DNA of 64,000 nucleotides from Catalimonadaceae bacterium JC749 (GTDB taxonomy: Bacteria; Bacteroidota; Bacteroidia; Cytophagales; Cyclobacteriaceae): assembly GCA_021730635.1 (NCBI GenBank), contig JAJNNC010000001.1:930001-994000 (forward strand). Reading direction: 5' to 3'. Positions 16,506 through 27,011 of this stretch are shown here, in pieces. The notes beneath the pieces are model-generated. The model worked only from the letters and a program-made list of their open reading frames with translations, had not been told where the DNA came from and searched no databases. Numbering within the stretch: position 1 is the stretch's first letter; each line of letters begins with the position of its first letter. Made by a program: the position numbers and the translations under genes.

Positions 16506-19500
16506 ATGAATCGAACGCCTGATTTTTTTTCTACTCAAAACTTCTTATCCCTTCTTGGCAGTATCTTATTATTCTCGCTGGCTATCTTTACGGCATGCCA
16601 CCAAACAAAATCAACGGAAGAAACCGCTGCAGTGCTTCCGGAAAAAGTAGATTTTAATTTTCACGTCAAACCCATCCTTTCCGACCGCTGTTTTGCCTGT
16701 CATGGCCCTGATAACAACAATCGGGAAGCGGACCTGCGGCTGGACACAGAAGAAGGTGCCTTTAGTGCCTTACAAGAAGGTGAAGGACATGCGATTGTAC
16801 CAGGAGACGTGAACAACAGTGTAGCCTATCAGCGGATAACGTCCAGCGATCCGGAATTCATAATGCCACCTCCCGAATCGAACCTTAGTCTTTCCGATTA
16901 CGAAAAGAAAATTATTGCCAAATGGATTAAGCAGGGTGCTGAGTGGAAATCTCATTGGTCGTTTATCGCTCCTGAAAAACAGGAACTGCCTGCAGTAAAA
17001 CAAAAAGATTGGCCACAAAATCCTATTGATCATTTTGTACTGGCTACGATGGAAAATAAAGGCTTTTCACCTTCTCCGGAAGCCAGCAAAGAAAAACTTA
17101 TTCGCAGAGTTACTCTCGATCTGACAGGGCTGCCTCCCAGTGTCAAAGAGATTGACGATTTTCTGGCCGATAATTCTCCTCAGGCTTATGAAAAGGTAGT
17201 GGATCGTCTGCTGGCTTCCTCGCACTATGGAGAACGCATGGCCCCCCACTGGCTGGATCTGGCCCGCTATGCCGATTCCCATGGCTATCAGGATGACCGT
17301 CCTCGTACGATGTGGCCCTGGCGGGATTGGGTTATCAACGCTTTCAACGAAAACCTGCCCTATGATCAATTCCTGACCTGGCAGCTTGCCGGAGACCTCC
17401 TTCCCAATGCTACCTATGAGCAAAAACTGGCTACCGGCTTCAACCGCAACCATGCGATTACCCAGGAAGGAGGGATTATTGAAGAAGAATATCTCACAGA
17501 ATACGCTGCTGACCGCACCAGCACTTTTTCTACGGCTTATCTGGGGCTTACAATAGCCTGTGCCCGTTGCCATGATCATAAATATGACCCCATCAGCCAG
17601 AAAGATCATTACCAGCTTTTCGCCTTCTTCAATAGTATACCGGAGAAAGGACAGATTAGCTACCTGGACAAAGCGCCTGAGCCTGCGATGCGTGTACAAG
17701 ACCCCGAACTGGAAGCCAAAAAAGCTTTTGTAGACTCTACCATCACCGTGCTGGAGAGTAAAATGAGGCAATTGGAAACACAGATTGATCCTGCTTTCTA
17801 TACCTGGTTGACACAGAACTTCAAACAGGGAAAAAGCCCGGCTGATACTGAAAGTGACTTGCTGGCTTATTTCGACATGAATGTGCTGGAAGACGAACAG
17901 TTTCTGGGAAAAGGAAAAGAAGCCTTCCCGGCCCGAATGAATACCGGACTGCCTAAAAAGATTCCTTTGCCAGAACATGTGGAAGGTAAAGAAGGAAAAG
18001 CACTGACCTTCAATGGCTCGAATTTTCTCAATGTAGGCGATGCTGGTGATTTTGATCATTACGACCATTTCTCGCTGGGAGCCTGGATCAAACATGATGG
18101 AAATCGGGAAAAAAGATCAGGGATTCTCAGCCGGCGCAATGGAGAAATTACCCGGCAGGGCTACGACCTGACCATTACTCCGGATAATAAGATCAGTCTG
18201 CGATTGATCCATCATGAGAACGTAGCCTATCTGGAAGTAACGACCAAAACGCCTGTTCCAACCAGTCGCTGGACCCATATTATGGCTACCTATGATGGTT
18301 CTGGCAAAGCCCATGGTGTGCAGCTTTATATTAACGGGAAAGCTCAACCACTGCTGGTAGCCAAAGATAGCCTGGGGCGCCAGTCTATTCTCTGTGGTAA
18401 TGATCTGCTGGTAGGCCACTGGGACAGCCGCAACCAATCAACAGATACCTATGGTTTTGAAGGAGGCACTGTAGATAATGTCAGTGTATACCACCGGACA
18501 CTCACTCCGCTGGAAATACAGCAATTGGTAGGGGTAAGTCCTAATGAAGCCGATAAAGCATTATACCGGCATTATCTGGCTAAAAATAATGCAGAATTTC
18601 ATGAACTGACGCGTAAACTGGATAGCCTGCGACCACTGGATCTGGAAATACCGAATGTGATGATTATGCAGGAACGGGAAGAACGCAAGCAGGCCTATAT
18701 ACTGGCCAGAGGGGCTTATGATGCGCCCACAGAAGAAGTAGACCCAAGGACACCGGAAGCCATATTATCTTTCGATGAAAAATATCCTGCCAACCGCCTC
18801 GGACTTGCACAGTGGGCAGTAGACCGGAAGAACCCGCTCACAGCACGGGTGGCCGTCAATCGCTTCTGGCAGATGCACTTTGGCAAAGGCATCGTGCAGA
18901 CACCAGAAGATTTTGGCAACCAGGGCGCTTTACCAACCCATCCCGAATTGCTGGATTGGCTGGCGGTAGAATTTATGGAGTCAGGCTGGAATGTAAAAGC
19001 CTTACAGAAGCTGATTGTCATGTCGGCTACCTACCGGCAGGATGCTAAAATCACAGAAGAAAAACTTCGGGAAGATCCGTCCAACCTTTTCCTGGCCAGA
19101 GGCCCTAACACACGCCTCACCGCTGAAATGTTCAGAGATAATGCCTTAGCAGTCAGTGGGCTGCTCAGTAGCACGTTGGGAGGGAAATGGGTGAAACCTT
19201 ATCAGCCGGCGGGGATCTGGGAGGCTATGGCCAATCAGATTGGAGAAAATAAGTACCGGGCGGGTAAAGGAGAAGCTTTGTATCGACGTAGTCTTTACAC
19301 GTATTGGAAAAGAACAATCCCTCCTCCTACTATGGTCATGTTCGATGCTCCGGAGCGCACAGTTTGTGTGGGTCAAAGGCAAAGCACCAGTACACCGCTG
19401 CAATCGCTGGCACTGCTGAATGATCCCCAGTATGTGGAAGCCTCCCGGAAACTGGCAGAGCGGATGCTCAGAGAAGGAGGTAATGAGGTGGCCTCTCAAA

Positions 19501-19739
19501 TTACTTTTGGGTTCAGAGCGATGACTTCCCGAGCCCCTAGACCCGAAGAATTAGAACTGCTACTATCGCTGTATGAAAAAAAGATAAAACAGTTCCAACA
19601 GGAGGAGGCCAGTGCTGAGGCACTGCTCATGATAGGAGATGCGCCCTGGGATACAAACCTCAACAAGTCTCAGATAGCGGCCCTGGCCGTGGTGGCCAAC
19701 ACCCTTTTTAATTTAGATGAAGCCAAATTCAGAAGCTAA
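16506..19739 (+). CDS. PSCyt1-PSCyt2-LamG-PSD1 planctomycete-type cytochrome protein, copy 1
   Basis: A 1077-residue exported protein with a hydrophobic signal (residues 15-31) ending in a possible lipobox before C32. Domains in order: PSCyt1 with heme motif CFACH (C62-H66); PSCyt2/DUF1549 (about 165-390) containing a second CARCH motif (C352-H356); a helical linker; a LamG/concanavalin-like carbohydrate-binding fold (about 500-675); and PSD1/DUF1553 (about 745-1070). It begins a four-gene run with spacings of 6, 27 and 24 bp. In planctomycetes these proteins accompany DUF1501 proteins and sulfatases. The reaction is unknown; an envelope redox or polysaccharide-related role is inferred. Confidence 0.9.
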   Translation: MNRTPDFFSTQNFLSLLGSILLFSLAIFTACHQTKSTEETAAVLPEKVDFNFHVKPILSDRCFACHGPDNNNREADLRLDTEEGAFSALQEGEGHAIVPGDVNNSVAYQRITSSDPEFIMPPPESNLSLSDYEKKIIAKWIKQGAEWKSHWSFIAPEKQELPAVKQKDWPQNPIDHFVLATMENKGFSPSPEASKEKLIRRVTLDLTGLPPSVKEIDDFLADNSPQAYEKVVDRLLASSHYGERMAPHWLDLARYADSHGYQDDRPRTMWPWRDWVINAFNENLPYDQFLTWQLAGDLLPNATYEQKLATGFNRNHAITQEGGIIEEEYLTEYAADRTSTFSTAYLGLTIACARCHDHKYDPISQKDHYQLFAFFNSIPEKGQISYLDKAPEPAMRVQDPELEAKKAFVDSTITVLESKMRQLETQIDPAFYTWLTQNFKQGKSPADTESDLLAYFDMNVLEDEQFLGKGKEAFPARMNTGLPKKIPLPEHVEGKEGKALTFNGSNFLNVGDAGDFDHYDHFSLGAWIKHDGNREKRSGILSRRNGEITRQGYDLTITPDNKISLRLIHHENVAYLEVTTKTPVPTSRWTHIMATYDGSGKAHGVQLYINGKAQPLLVAKDSLGRQSILCGNDLLVGHWDSRNQSTDTYGFEGGTVDNVSVYHRTLTPLEIQQLVGVSPNEADKALYRHYLAKNNAEFHELTRKLDSLRPLDLEIPNVMIMQEREERKQAYILARGAYDAPTEEVDPRTPEAILSFDEKYPANRLGLAQWAVDRKNPLTARVAVNRFWQMHFGKGIVQTPEDFGNQGALPTHPELLDWLAVEFMESGWNVKALQKLIVMSATYRQDAKITEEKLREDPSNLFLARGPNTRLTAEMFRDNALAVSGLLSSTLGGKWVKPYQPAGIWEAMANQIGENKYRAGKGEALYRRSLYTYWKRTIPPPTMVMFDAPERTVCVGQRQSTSTPLQSLALLNDPQYVEASRKLAERMLREGGNEVASQITFGFRAMTSRAPRPEELELLLSLYEKKIKQFQQEEASAEALLMIGDAPWDTNLNKSQIAALAVVANTLFNLDEAKFRS

Positions 19740-19745
19740 AGTCAT

Positions 19746-21203
19746 ATGGATCTATTTCAAGAACATTGTTGCCAGATAAACCGTCGACATTTTCTTTCCA
19801 GGTTAAGTTTGGGGATAGGAAGCGCTGCCCTGGGCACACTATTAGGCTGCACAGGCAGTAAAGACAATACCGTAGCTTTCGACCCAACGAAAGGCATTCT
19901 GGATCATACGCATTTTGCTCCCAAGGTCAAAAGAGTCATATATCTGTTTCAGAGTGGCGGCCCCTCTCAGATGGATCTTTTTGACTATAAACCCCTGCTG
20001 AAGAAGATGCGGGGAGAAGAATTGCCTGAATCTATCAGAATGGGACAGCGCCTCACCGGAATGACCGCCAACCAGCAATCTTTTCCTTTAGCGCCTTCTA
20101 TCTTTGACTTCAAACAGCGTGGGCAGAGCGGTGCCTGGGTCAGCGATCTGATGCCCTATACAGCGGAAGTGACGGACGAACTCTGCTTCATCAAAACCAT
20201 GCATACCGAAGCCATCAACCATGATCCGGCCATCACTTTTTTCCAAACAGGCTCACAACAACCCGGCCGCCCCAGTATCGGCTCATGGTTGAGCTATGGC
20301 CTGGGCAGTGATAATCAGAACCTGCCTACTTTTATCGTGTTGCTTTCTCGTGGCTCCCAACGGCCACAACCTATCTATTCCCGTTTGTGGGGTAATGGCT
20401 TTCTAGCCTCCTTACACCAGGGTGTACAATTCAGGGCAGGAAAAGATCCGGTACTCTATCTGAATAATCCTGAAGGCATCAATGCTTCTACCCGTCGTGA
20501 TGTTTTAGACTATCTGGGCAAACTCAACGAGATACGAATGCAGGACTTTGGCGACCCGGAGATTCAGTCGCGCATTGCCCAGTATGAGATGGCTTACCGT
20601 ATGCAGACCTCCGTGCCCGAAGCGCTAGACCTTTCTGATGAGCCGGAAGAAACTTTCAAATTATACGGAGAAGATGCCCGCCGGCCGGGCACTTATGCAG
20701 CCAACTGTCTGCTGGCTCGCCGCCTGGCAGAAAGAGATGTGAAATTCATCCAGTTATACCATTTAGGCTGGGATCAGCATAACGATCTTCCCAGAGAGCT
20801 TACTTCCCAATGCCGCGATACCGATCAGGCTTCTGCTGCATTGGTGAAAGACCTGAAACGAAGAGGGCTGCTGGAAGACACCCTGGTCGTTTGGGGAGGA
20901 GAATTTGGCCGTACCAACTATAGTCAGGGACAGCTTACCCAGGATAACTATGGCCGGGATCATCACCCCCGTTGCTTTACCATCTGGATGGCCGGCGGTG
21001 GTGTGAAATCTGGGATTACCTATGGGGAAACTGACGATTTTTCTTATAATATTGTGAAAGATCCGGTCCATGTACACGACTTTCAGGCTACGTTGTTGCA
21101 CCTGATGGGTATTGATCATGAGAAACTCACTTTCAAACATCAGGGCAGGCGTTACCGGCTCACCGATGTACACGGAAAAATTGTAAAAAGCATACTGGCA
21201 TAA
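19746..21203 (+). CDS. DUF1501 protein, copy 1 (Tat signal and lipobox)
   Basis: This 485-residue protein has a twin-arginine motif NRRHFLSR (residues 12-19) and a hydrophobic stretch ending in LLGC (C35). It is thus probably folded in the cytoplasm, Tat-exported and lipid-anchored. DUF1501 is related to the alkaline phosphatase/sulfatase superfamily. Conserved blocks here include [42 protein letters not shown] and GRDHHPRCF. It starts 6 bp after the cytochrome gene, and this pairing is the usual genomic partner arrangement. Enzyme activity is not established. Confidence 0.9.
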   Translation: MDLFQEHCCQINRRHFLSRLSLGIGSAALGTLLGCTGSKDNTVAFDPTKGILDHTHFAPKVKRVIYLFQSGGPSQMDLFDYKPLLKKMRGEELPESIRMGQRLTGMTANQQSFPLAPSIFDFKQRGQSGAWVSDLMPYTAEVTDELCFIKTMHTEAINHDPAITFFQTGSQQPGRPSIGSWLSYGLGSDNQNLPTFIVLLSRGSQRPQPIYSRLWGNGFLASLHQGVQFRAGKDPVLYLNNPEGINASTRRDVLDYLGKLNEIRMQDFGDPEIQSRIAQYEMAYRMQTSVPEALDLSDEPEETFKLYGEDARRPGTYAANCLLARRLAERDVKFIQLYHLGWDQHNDLPRELTSQCRDTDQASAALVKDLKRRGLLEDTLVVWGGEFGRTNYSQGQLTQDNYGRDHHPRCFTIWMAGGGVKSGITYGETDDFSYNIVKDPVHVHDFQATLLHLMGIDHEKLTFKHQGRRYRLTDVHGKIVKSILA

Positions 21204-21230
21204 AACAATCTTTTTCCTTGGTAGCAATAT

Positions 21231-24200
21231 ATGGCAACTTCATTCATATCGGATGCAAGAAAACACTCCCGTCAAGGGGAGGTACTTCAGGTAAGGAAGG
21301 TAAAAAAATCTACAGGGTATTATCCAGTGGCTACCCTACCTGCCTTTTGGCTTTCGATACGAGCTGCTGTTGTTGCTTGGCTTGCCTTCTTGCTAATGGG
21401 CTTAGAGAGTTGTGGCACAAAGGAAATGTCCTTTCCAGAAGACATTGAGGCCAGGCTTCCCGAAAAAATTGATTTCAATTACCACATCAAACCTATTTTA
21501 TCAGACCGCTGCTTTGCCTGTCATGGCCCGGATGAGAATAAGGTGGAAGCAGGTCTCCGATTTGATATTGAAGAGAAAGCCCTGACCAAACTGGAAAGTG
21601 GGAAACGTGCTATTGTACCAGGCAATGTATCGGATAGTGAACTGTTTCACCGTATCATTTCTGAGGAGAACGATTACCAAATGCCCCCGCCTGAGTCTAA
21701 TCTTACCCTTTCTGCCTATGAAAAAGCACTGCTGGTACGCTGGATAGAACAAGGGGCGGAATACAAACCACACTGGTCGTTCATTACTCCCCAAAAGCCT
21801 GAAATTCCTGAAGTATCTCAAAAACAATGGATAAAAAATCCGATTGATCATTTTGTGCTGTCAAAACTGGAAAAGAATGGCCTGCCACCCAGTGAAGAAG
21901 CAGATAAAGAAACGCTTATTCGCCGAGTCACTTTTGACCTTACCGGCTTACCCCCTACCGTAGCGGAAATTGACGCTTTTCTGGCAGATCCTTCGCCCGA
22001 TGCTTATGAAAAAGTAGTAGACCGCCTGCTCGCTTCTCCACACTACGGCGAACGTATGGCTACCGAGTGGCTGGATGTAGCCCGTTATGCCGACACCTAT
22101 GGCTATACGGTAGATCGCTATCGTCCGGTCTGGCCCTGGCGCGACTGGGTCATCAAAGCCTTTAACGAAAATATGCCCTTTGATCAGTTTGTGACCTGGC
22201 AACTAGCCGGAGATATGCTCCCCAACCCTACCAAAGAGCAGATGCTGGCCACTGGTTTTAACCGGATGCATGCGCAAAATGCAGAAGGAGGCATTGTCAA
22301 TGAAGAGTTCCGGGTAGAATATGTGGCCGACAGAACCAATACATTCGGTAAGGCATTCCTGGGGCTGACCATGGAGTGCGCCCGCTGCCATGATCATAAG
22401 TATGATCCTGTTACTCAGAAGGAATACTATCAGCTATTCGGTTTTTTTAATAATGTCGATGAATCCGGACAAATTACCTTCAGCCTGGAAGACATGCCTG
22501 CTCCTACGCTGCTCCTGCCAGACTCAGCGGTAGAAGAAAAAATAGCCTATCTGGAGCGTATGATCACCCGAAAAGAGCAGGAGATAGACACACTAAAAAC
22601 AGAGAAAAAAGAAGAATTCCAGCAATGGCTGGCAGCCACCCGTCATAATACTTCATTATCTGACAAAATGCCTTCCGGGCTTATCGCTCATTATCCATTG
22701 GATGCCATCACCAATGAGAAAATCCTTAACATCGCCGATCACCGTAAGAATGGAAAAGTAGCAGATCCTGTTACAGAACAAGTTGCCGTTGACACTCCCC
22801 TGGTGATAGAAGGGAAACGAGGGAAAGGCGTGCAAATGAATGGTGATGATGCCCTTTATTTTCCGCAAATAGGCAGGTTTCTCCGGGCGGAACCCTTTTC
22901 CGTAGGCCTGTGGGTGAAGGTGCCTGAAAAGCTGGAAAACGGCGTAATTTTTCATGCCAACCGGGGAGCCATTATCTACAACTTCAAAGGATATCAGGTG
23001 TCTGTGGAAGAAAACAAGCTGGATGTACGCTTTGCACATGCTTTTCCCTACAATGCTATCCACCTCGTATCAGAGAATACAGTACCCAAAGAAGAGTGGA
23101 TTCACCTGATGTTGACCTACGATGGCTCCAGTAAAGCGGCAGGTGTCCGGTTTTATCTGAATGGAGAGCTGCTCCGGATGAAAGTCAAACGGGACCACCT
23201 TTACAAAGAAATTGCTTTTGTGCGGGAAGATATCACCACCCACCTGAAAGCGGGAGGCCAATGGAGAGCCAGAGGCTTGACAGGCGGGGCCTTGGACGAA
23301 ATTACAGTATTCAATCGTGAGCTTACCCCTTTGGAAGTAGCCGGGGTAGCTGGCAAACCTGCTTTGACCGACCTGCTGAAACAATCTCCGGAAGCCATAC
23401 CGGAATCCTCTTATCAAGACCTTCTGGCCTATTATCTGGCAAATAATAACAAGGTGTACCAAAAAGAGCTCCATGCCCTCAAGGCTTTAAGAACTGAAAA
23501 GAATACGCTGACAGAAGCTGTACAGGAGGTAATGGTCATGGATGAAATGGAAGCACCACGGCCTACGTATCTGCTGGAGCGGGGGAGTTATGCGGCTCAG
23601 GGAGAAGAAGTTCATCCCGGCACACCCCAACAGGTGATGTCTTTTCCTGATACTTTAACAAAAAACAGGATGGGGCTGGCCCAATGGCTCATGCATCCGG
23701 ACAACCCACTCACGGGCCGGGTCATCGTCAACCGCTACTGGCAGCAATACTTCGGAAAAGGAATTGTTACTACACCCGATGATTTTGGCAATCAGGGTGA
23801 CTTACCTACCCATCCGGAACTGTTAGACTGGCTGGCCATCCGCTTTGTAGAATCAGGCTGGAATGTCAAAGCTTTTCAAAAAGAGATTGTCATGTCAGCT
23901 ACCTACAGGCAATCATCCTATACCAGCCAGGAACTCAGAGAAAAAGATCCGGAAAACCTGCTGCTGGCCAGAGGCCCTAAGATGCGCCTGACGGCCGAAA
24001 TGCTTCGTGACAACGCCCTGGCTGCCAGTGGCCTGCTGGTGAGAAAGATTGGCGGCCCCAGTGTGAAGCCTTACCAACCGGAAGGTTTATGGATTGTCAA
24101 CGGGGCCGAATACATCCAGGATACAGGCGAAGACCTGTACCGGAGAAGTATGTATACTTTCTGGAAAAGAACGGTGCCCCCTCCTACCATGAACACCTTT

Positions 24201-24593
24201 GACGCCCCTGATAGAAGCTATTGTGTAGTAAAGCGGCAAAAGACCAGCACCCCGCTGCAATCGCTCATATTGATGAACGATCCGCAGTTTGTGGAAGCCT
24301 CCCGTATGATTGCCGAAAGGGTAATGAAAGAAGCAGAGAGTGAAGATGACCGTATCACCTATACATTCCGCCTATTGACCAGCCGGAAGCCTACACAACA
24401 GGAATCTGACATTTTGAGAGCGATGTATCAGGAGCAATATCTGAAGTTTTCTCAGACACCTGAAAAAACCAAAGGCCTACTGGAAGCCGGCGCATTCCCG
24501 GCAGACCGCCGTCTGGACCGCCCCGTATTGGCAGCCCACACTGTCATTGTGAATACCATCATGAACCACGATGCCAGTGTGATTAAAAGATAG
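21231..24593 (+). CDS. PSCyt1-PSCyt2-LamG-PSD1 planctomycete-type cytochrome protein, copy 2
   Basis: A 1120-residue paralogue of the protein at 16506, roughly 60-65 per cent identical by eye in the PSCyt2 region but more divergent in the LamG part. Heme motifs are CFACH (C94-H98) and CARCH (C383-H387). LamG spans about 482-705 and PSD1/DUF1553 about 797-1110. The ATG at 21231 leaves about 40 residues before the hydrophobic segment that ends near a possible lipobox (LESC), so the true start may lie further in. It follows copy 1 of DUF1501 by 27 bp and is paired with DUF1501 copy 2. Confidence 0.9.
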   Translation: MATSFISDARKHSRQGEVLQVRKVKKSTGYYPVATLPAFWLSIRAAVVAWLAFLLMGLESCGTKEMSFPEDIEARLPEKIDFNYHIKPILSDRCFACHGPDENKVEAGLRFDIEEKALTKLESGKRAIVPGNVSDSELFHRIISEENDYQMPPPESNLTLSAYEKALLVRWIEQGAEYKPHWSFITPQKPEIPEVSQKQWIKNPIDHFVLSKLEKNGLPPSEEADKETLIRRVTFDLTGLPPTVAEIDAFLADPSPDAYEKVVDRLLASPHYGERMATEWLDVARYADTYGYTVDRYRPVWPWRDWVIKAFNENMPFDQFVTWQLAGDMLPNPTKEQMLATGFNRMHAQNAEGGIVNEEFRVEYVADRTNTFGKAFLGLTMECARCHDHKYDPVTQKEYYQLFGFFNNVDESGQITFSLEDMPAPTLLLPDSAVEEKIAYLERMITRKEQEIDTLKTEKKEEFQQWLAATRHNTSLSDKMPSGLIAHYPLDAITNEKILNIADHRKNGKVADPVTEQVAVDTPLVIEGKRGKGVQMNGDDALYFPQIGRFLRAEPFSVGLWVKVPEKLENGVIFHANRGAIIYNFKGYQVSVEENKLDVRFAHAFPYNAIHLVSENTVPKEEWIHLMLTYDGSSKAAGVRFYLNGELLRMKVKRDHLYKEIAFVREDITTHLKAGGQWRARGLTGGALDEITVFNRELTPLEVAGVAGKPALTDLLKQSPEAIPESSYQDLLAYYLANNNKVYQKELHALKALRTEKNTLTEAVQEVMVMDEMEAPRPTYLLERGSYAAQGEEVHPGTPQQVMSFPDTLTKNRMGLAQWLMHPDNPLTGRVIVNRYWQQYFGKGIVTTPDDFGNQGDLPTHPELLDWLAIRFVESGWNVKAFQKEIVMSATYRQSSYTSQELREKDPENLLLARGPKMRLTAEMLRDNALAASGLLVRKIGGPSVKPYQPEGLWIVNGAEYIQDTGEDLYRRSMYTFWKRTVPPPTMNTFDAPDRSYCVVKRQKTSTPLQSLILMNDPQFVEASRMIAERVMKEAESEDDRITYTFRLLTSRKPTQQESDILRAMYQEQYLKFSQTPEKTKGLLEAGAFPADRRLDRPVLAAHTVIVNTIMNHDASVIKR

Positions 24594-24617
24594 TTGTAAA
24601 GTCAAGCGAAACGCAAC

Positions 24618-26063
24618 ATGAAAGAACTGGAAAGCATAGCCCAACACATGAACCGCCGTCGTTTCCTAAGCCAAACCTCGCTGGGACTGGGGGCGGCGGC
24701 CCTGAGCACATTGCTGGGAGGCGGTGTCCGTGCAGGAACACCTGATCCTCACTTAGGTATTCTGGGAAATCCACATTTTCTACCCAAGGCAAAACGCATC
24801 ATCTATCTTTTTCAGAGCGGCGGACCTTCCCAGCTGGAAACCTTTGACTATAAGCCCAAGCTGGAACATATGCATGGAGAAGAGCTGCCCGATTCGGTAC
24901 GAAAAGGCCAGCGGCTGACAGGGATGAGTGCCGACCAGTCCAGCTTACCTTTGGCCGGCTCACACTTTACCTTTGCCCAGCACGGACAAACAGGCAGTTG
25001 GGTCAGTGAGCTCATGCCTCATACGGCCAAGATCGTAGATGAGCTGTGTTTTATCAGATCCATGCACACCGATGCCATCAACCACGATCCGGCCATCACT
25101 TTTTTTCAAACAGGCTCGCAACAACCCGGACGACCGAGCATTGGTGCCTGGCTAAGTTACGGATTAGGGTCTGACAATGAGAACTTACCTGCCTTTATCG
25201 TGTTGGTATCCAAAAATGCCGGAGGACAACCTTTATACGCCCGCTTATGGGGTAATGGCTTCTTGCCATCGATGCACCAGGGCGTACAGTTTCGTTCCGG
25301 CAAAGACCCGGTACTGTTCCTGAAAAATCCGGAAGGGTTTGACCATCATGACCGCAGGCAAATGCTGGATTATCTGGGGAAACTGCACAAGCTACAATTC
25401 GATACGCTGGGCGATCCTGAAATCACCTCCCGCATTGCCCAGTATGAGATGGCGTATCGTATGCAGACTTCCGTGCCTGAGGTAATGGATCTTTCTAATG
25501 AGCCCGACTGGGTCTTTGACCTCTATGGACCCGATGCCCGTGATCCGGGTACCTATGCAGCTAACTGCCTGCTGGCCAGAAGACTGGCCGAACGGGATGT
25601 AAAGTTCATTCAATTATACCATCAGGGTTGGGACCAGCATGGCAACCTTCCCGCTGGTATCCAAAATCAATGCAATGCGACAGATCAGGCCTCAGCGGCA
25701 TTGGTGATGGATTTGAAGCAAAGAGGACTCCTGGAAGATACCCTGGTGGTATGGGGCGGTGAGTTTGGCCGTACCAATTATTCGCAAGGAAAGCTCACCA
25801 AAAATGATTATGGCCGTGACCATCACCCCCGTTGCTTCACTATGTGGATGGCTGGCGGAGGTGTGAAGAAAGGTTTTACCTATGGAGAAACCGATGAGTT
25901 AGGGTACAACATCATCAAAGACCCTGTGCATGTCCATGATTTTCAGGCAACCCTGTTGTACTTACTAGGGATTGACCACGAACGCCTTACCTTTAAACAC
26001 CAGGGCAGACGTTACCGGCTCACCGATGTACATGGACATATCGTGAAAAGTATTATAGCCTGA
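24618..26063 (+). CDS. DUF1501 protein, copy 2 (Tat signal, no lipobox)
   Basis: This 481-residue paralogue of the protein at 19746 shares its [42 protein letters not shown] and GRDHHPRCF blocks. The Tat motif is NRRRFLSQ (residues 12-19). After the hydrophobic region the sequence is [11 protein letters not shown], with no cysteine. This copy is therefore predicted to be cut by signal peptidase I and released, unlike copy 1. A start at Met11 is also possible. It ends the four-gene operon. Confidence 0.9.
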   Translation: MKELESIAQHMNRRRFLSQTSLGLGAAALSTLLGGGVRAGTPDPHLGILGNPHFLPKAKRIIYLFQSGGPSQLETFDYKPKLEHMHGEELPDSVRKGQRLTGMSADQSSLPLAGSHFTFAQHGQTGSWVSELMPHTAKIVDELCFIRSMHTDAINHDPAITFFQTGSQQPGRPSIGAWLSYGLGSDNENLPAFIVLVSKNAGGQPLYARLWGNGFLPSMHQGVQFRSGKDPVLFLKNPEGFDHHDRRQMLDYLGKLHKLQFDTLGDPEITSRIAQYEMAYRMQTSVPEVMDLSNEPDWVFDLYGPDARDPGTYAANCLLARRLAERDVKFIQLYHQGWDQHGNLPAGIQNQCNATDQASAALVMDLKQRGLLEDTLVVWGGEFGRTNYSQGKLTKNDYGRDHHPRCFTMWMAGGGVKKGFTYGETDELGYNIIKDPVHVHDFQATLLYLLGIDHERLTFKHQGRRYRLTDVHGHIVKSIIA

Positions 26064-26096
26064 GGAACGACACTGAGAAATGGTCAAAAGCAGTTA

Positions 26097-26735
26097 TTAT
26101 TCCCTTACGGTTTCCCAAGAAGAAGCATAAGCTACCAAAGGAGCTTTTCTGATGCCTAGCCCCATGATGACCCAGAGGACACCTGCGATGAGGAAGTGAA
26201 ATTCAGAAAAGAAATACAGTAAGTTTCCCTGATCAAACTGTGAAAGCAGGAACCCCAGGGGCATAGTCAGCAAACCAAACAGGAGTAATATCACAGCAAT
26301 GTAATGAGGCAGGATATGCTGGCGGAAATGGGCTATACTGAGCATTATAGCACTAAGAAAAATACTGAATATGCCTACAGGCCCTGCTACTCCTACAAGG
26401 GTTAAAACATCCAGGGGCGTAAGGAAAGTGATAAGACCGGATATAAAACCCATGACGCCGGCCAGGCAGGCCAGACAGGCCAAAGTAGCCCCTATCTTTC
26501 CTAATATCTTTTGTGTGCCCCGTAAATGGGCATAGATACCCAACAGCGCTATACCGATGACCCAATAGGCTCCAAAAAAAATCATGGCAGCCAGACTTGC
26601 CCACAAGGGATCGCTGGCTTCCAACAGGATTTCATGTTTGGCCAAGCCATAACTGAAGAAAAATGTTTCGTGTAGCATCCAGAGGATACCACCCAGTATG
26701 GCAGCCGGGCTGCTCAAGTGATATAATCTATTCAT
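26097..26735 (-). CDS. Polytopic membrane protein of unknown function
   Basis: I do not recognise this family. From the ATG at 26735 it encodes 212 residues with about six or seven hydrophobic helices (approximate starts at residues 8, 43, 72, 98, 120, 147 and 180) and short loops, and no motif suggesting catalysis. The frame stays open 14 codons upstream, but the downstream ATG fits a membrane protein that starts straight into its first helix. It converges on the DUF1501 operon with a 33-bp gap. Confidence 0.6.
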   Translation of the reverse strand: MNRLYHLSSPAAILGGILWMLHETFFFSYGLAKHEILLEASDPLWASLAAMIFFGAYWVIGIALLGIYAHLRGTQKILGKIGATLACLACLAGVMGFISGLITFLTPLDVLTLVGVAGPVGIFSIFLSAIMLSIAHFRQHILPHYIAVILLLFGLLTMPLGFLLSQFDQGNLLYFFSEFHFLIAGVLWVIMGLGIRKAPLVAYASSWETVRE

Positions 26736-27011
26736 ATGGTTTAAGGTTGTCTGTATTAACTTATAGATTCGGCACAAAGATGAGTAGGAAAAATAGATTA
26801 TTTCGTAGGGGTTAGACTGTATTTATCTACCGGATTGAAGGTATTCTGCGAGGATATGAAAAAAAATACGATCCGGTTGCTACCCTTCCGGTTAAATGAT
26901 TTATTTTGATCATCAATTAGGTAATCGTCCTTCTCTAACCACGGAGAATAGGATCAAGCATTGCAGTTTTCGAAAAGCATATCAACAACTGTTATCAATT
27001 TATCAGAAACC

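Noticed and set aside
17067-18095. 342-codon open frame on the minus strand
   Set aside because: It lies wholly inside the cytochrome/LamG gene on the opposite strand, its translation resembles no family, and the plus-strand frame has clear domains.
21218-21448. Alternative frame at the start of the second cytochrome gene
   Set aside because: It ends after 76 codons and competes with the frame that carries the signal segment and heme motif; no sign of a programmed frameshift.
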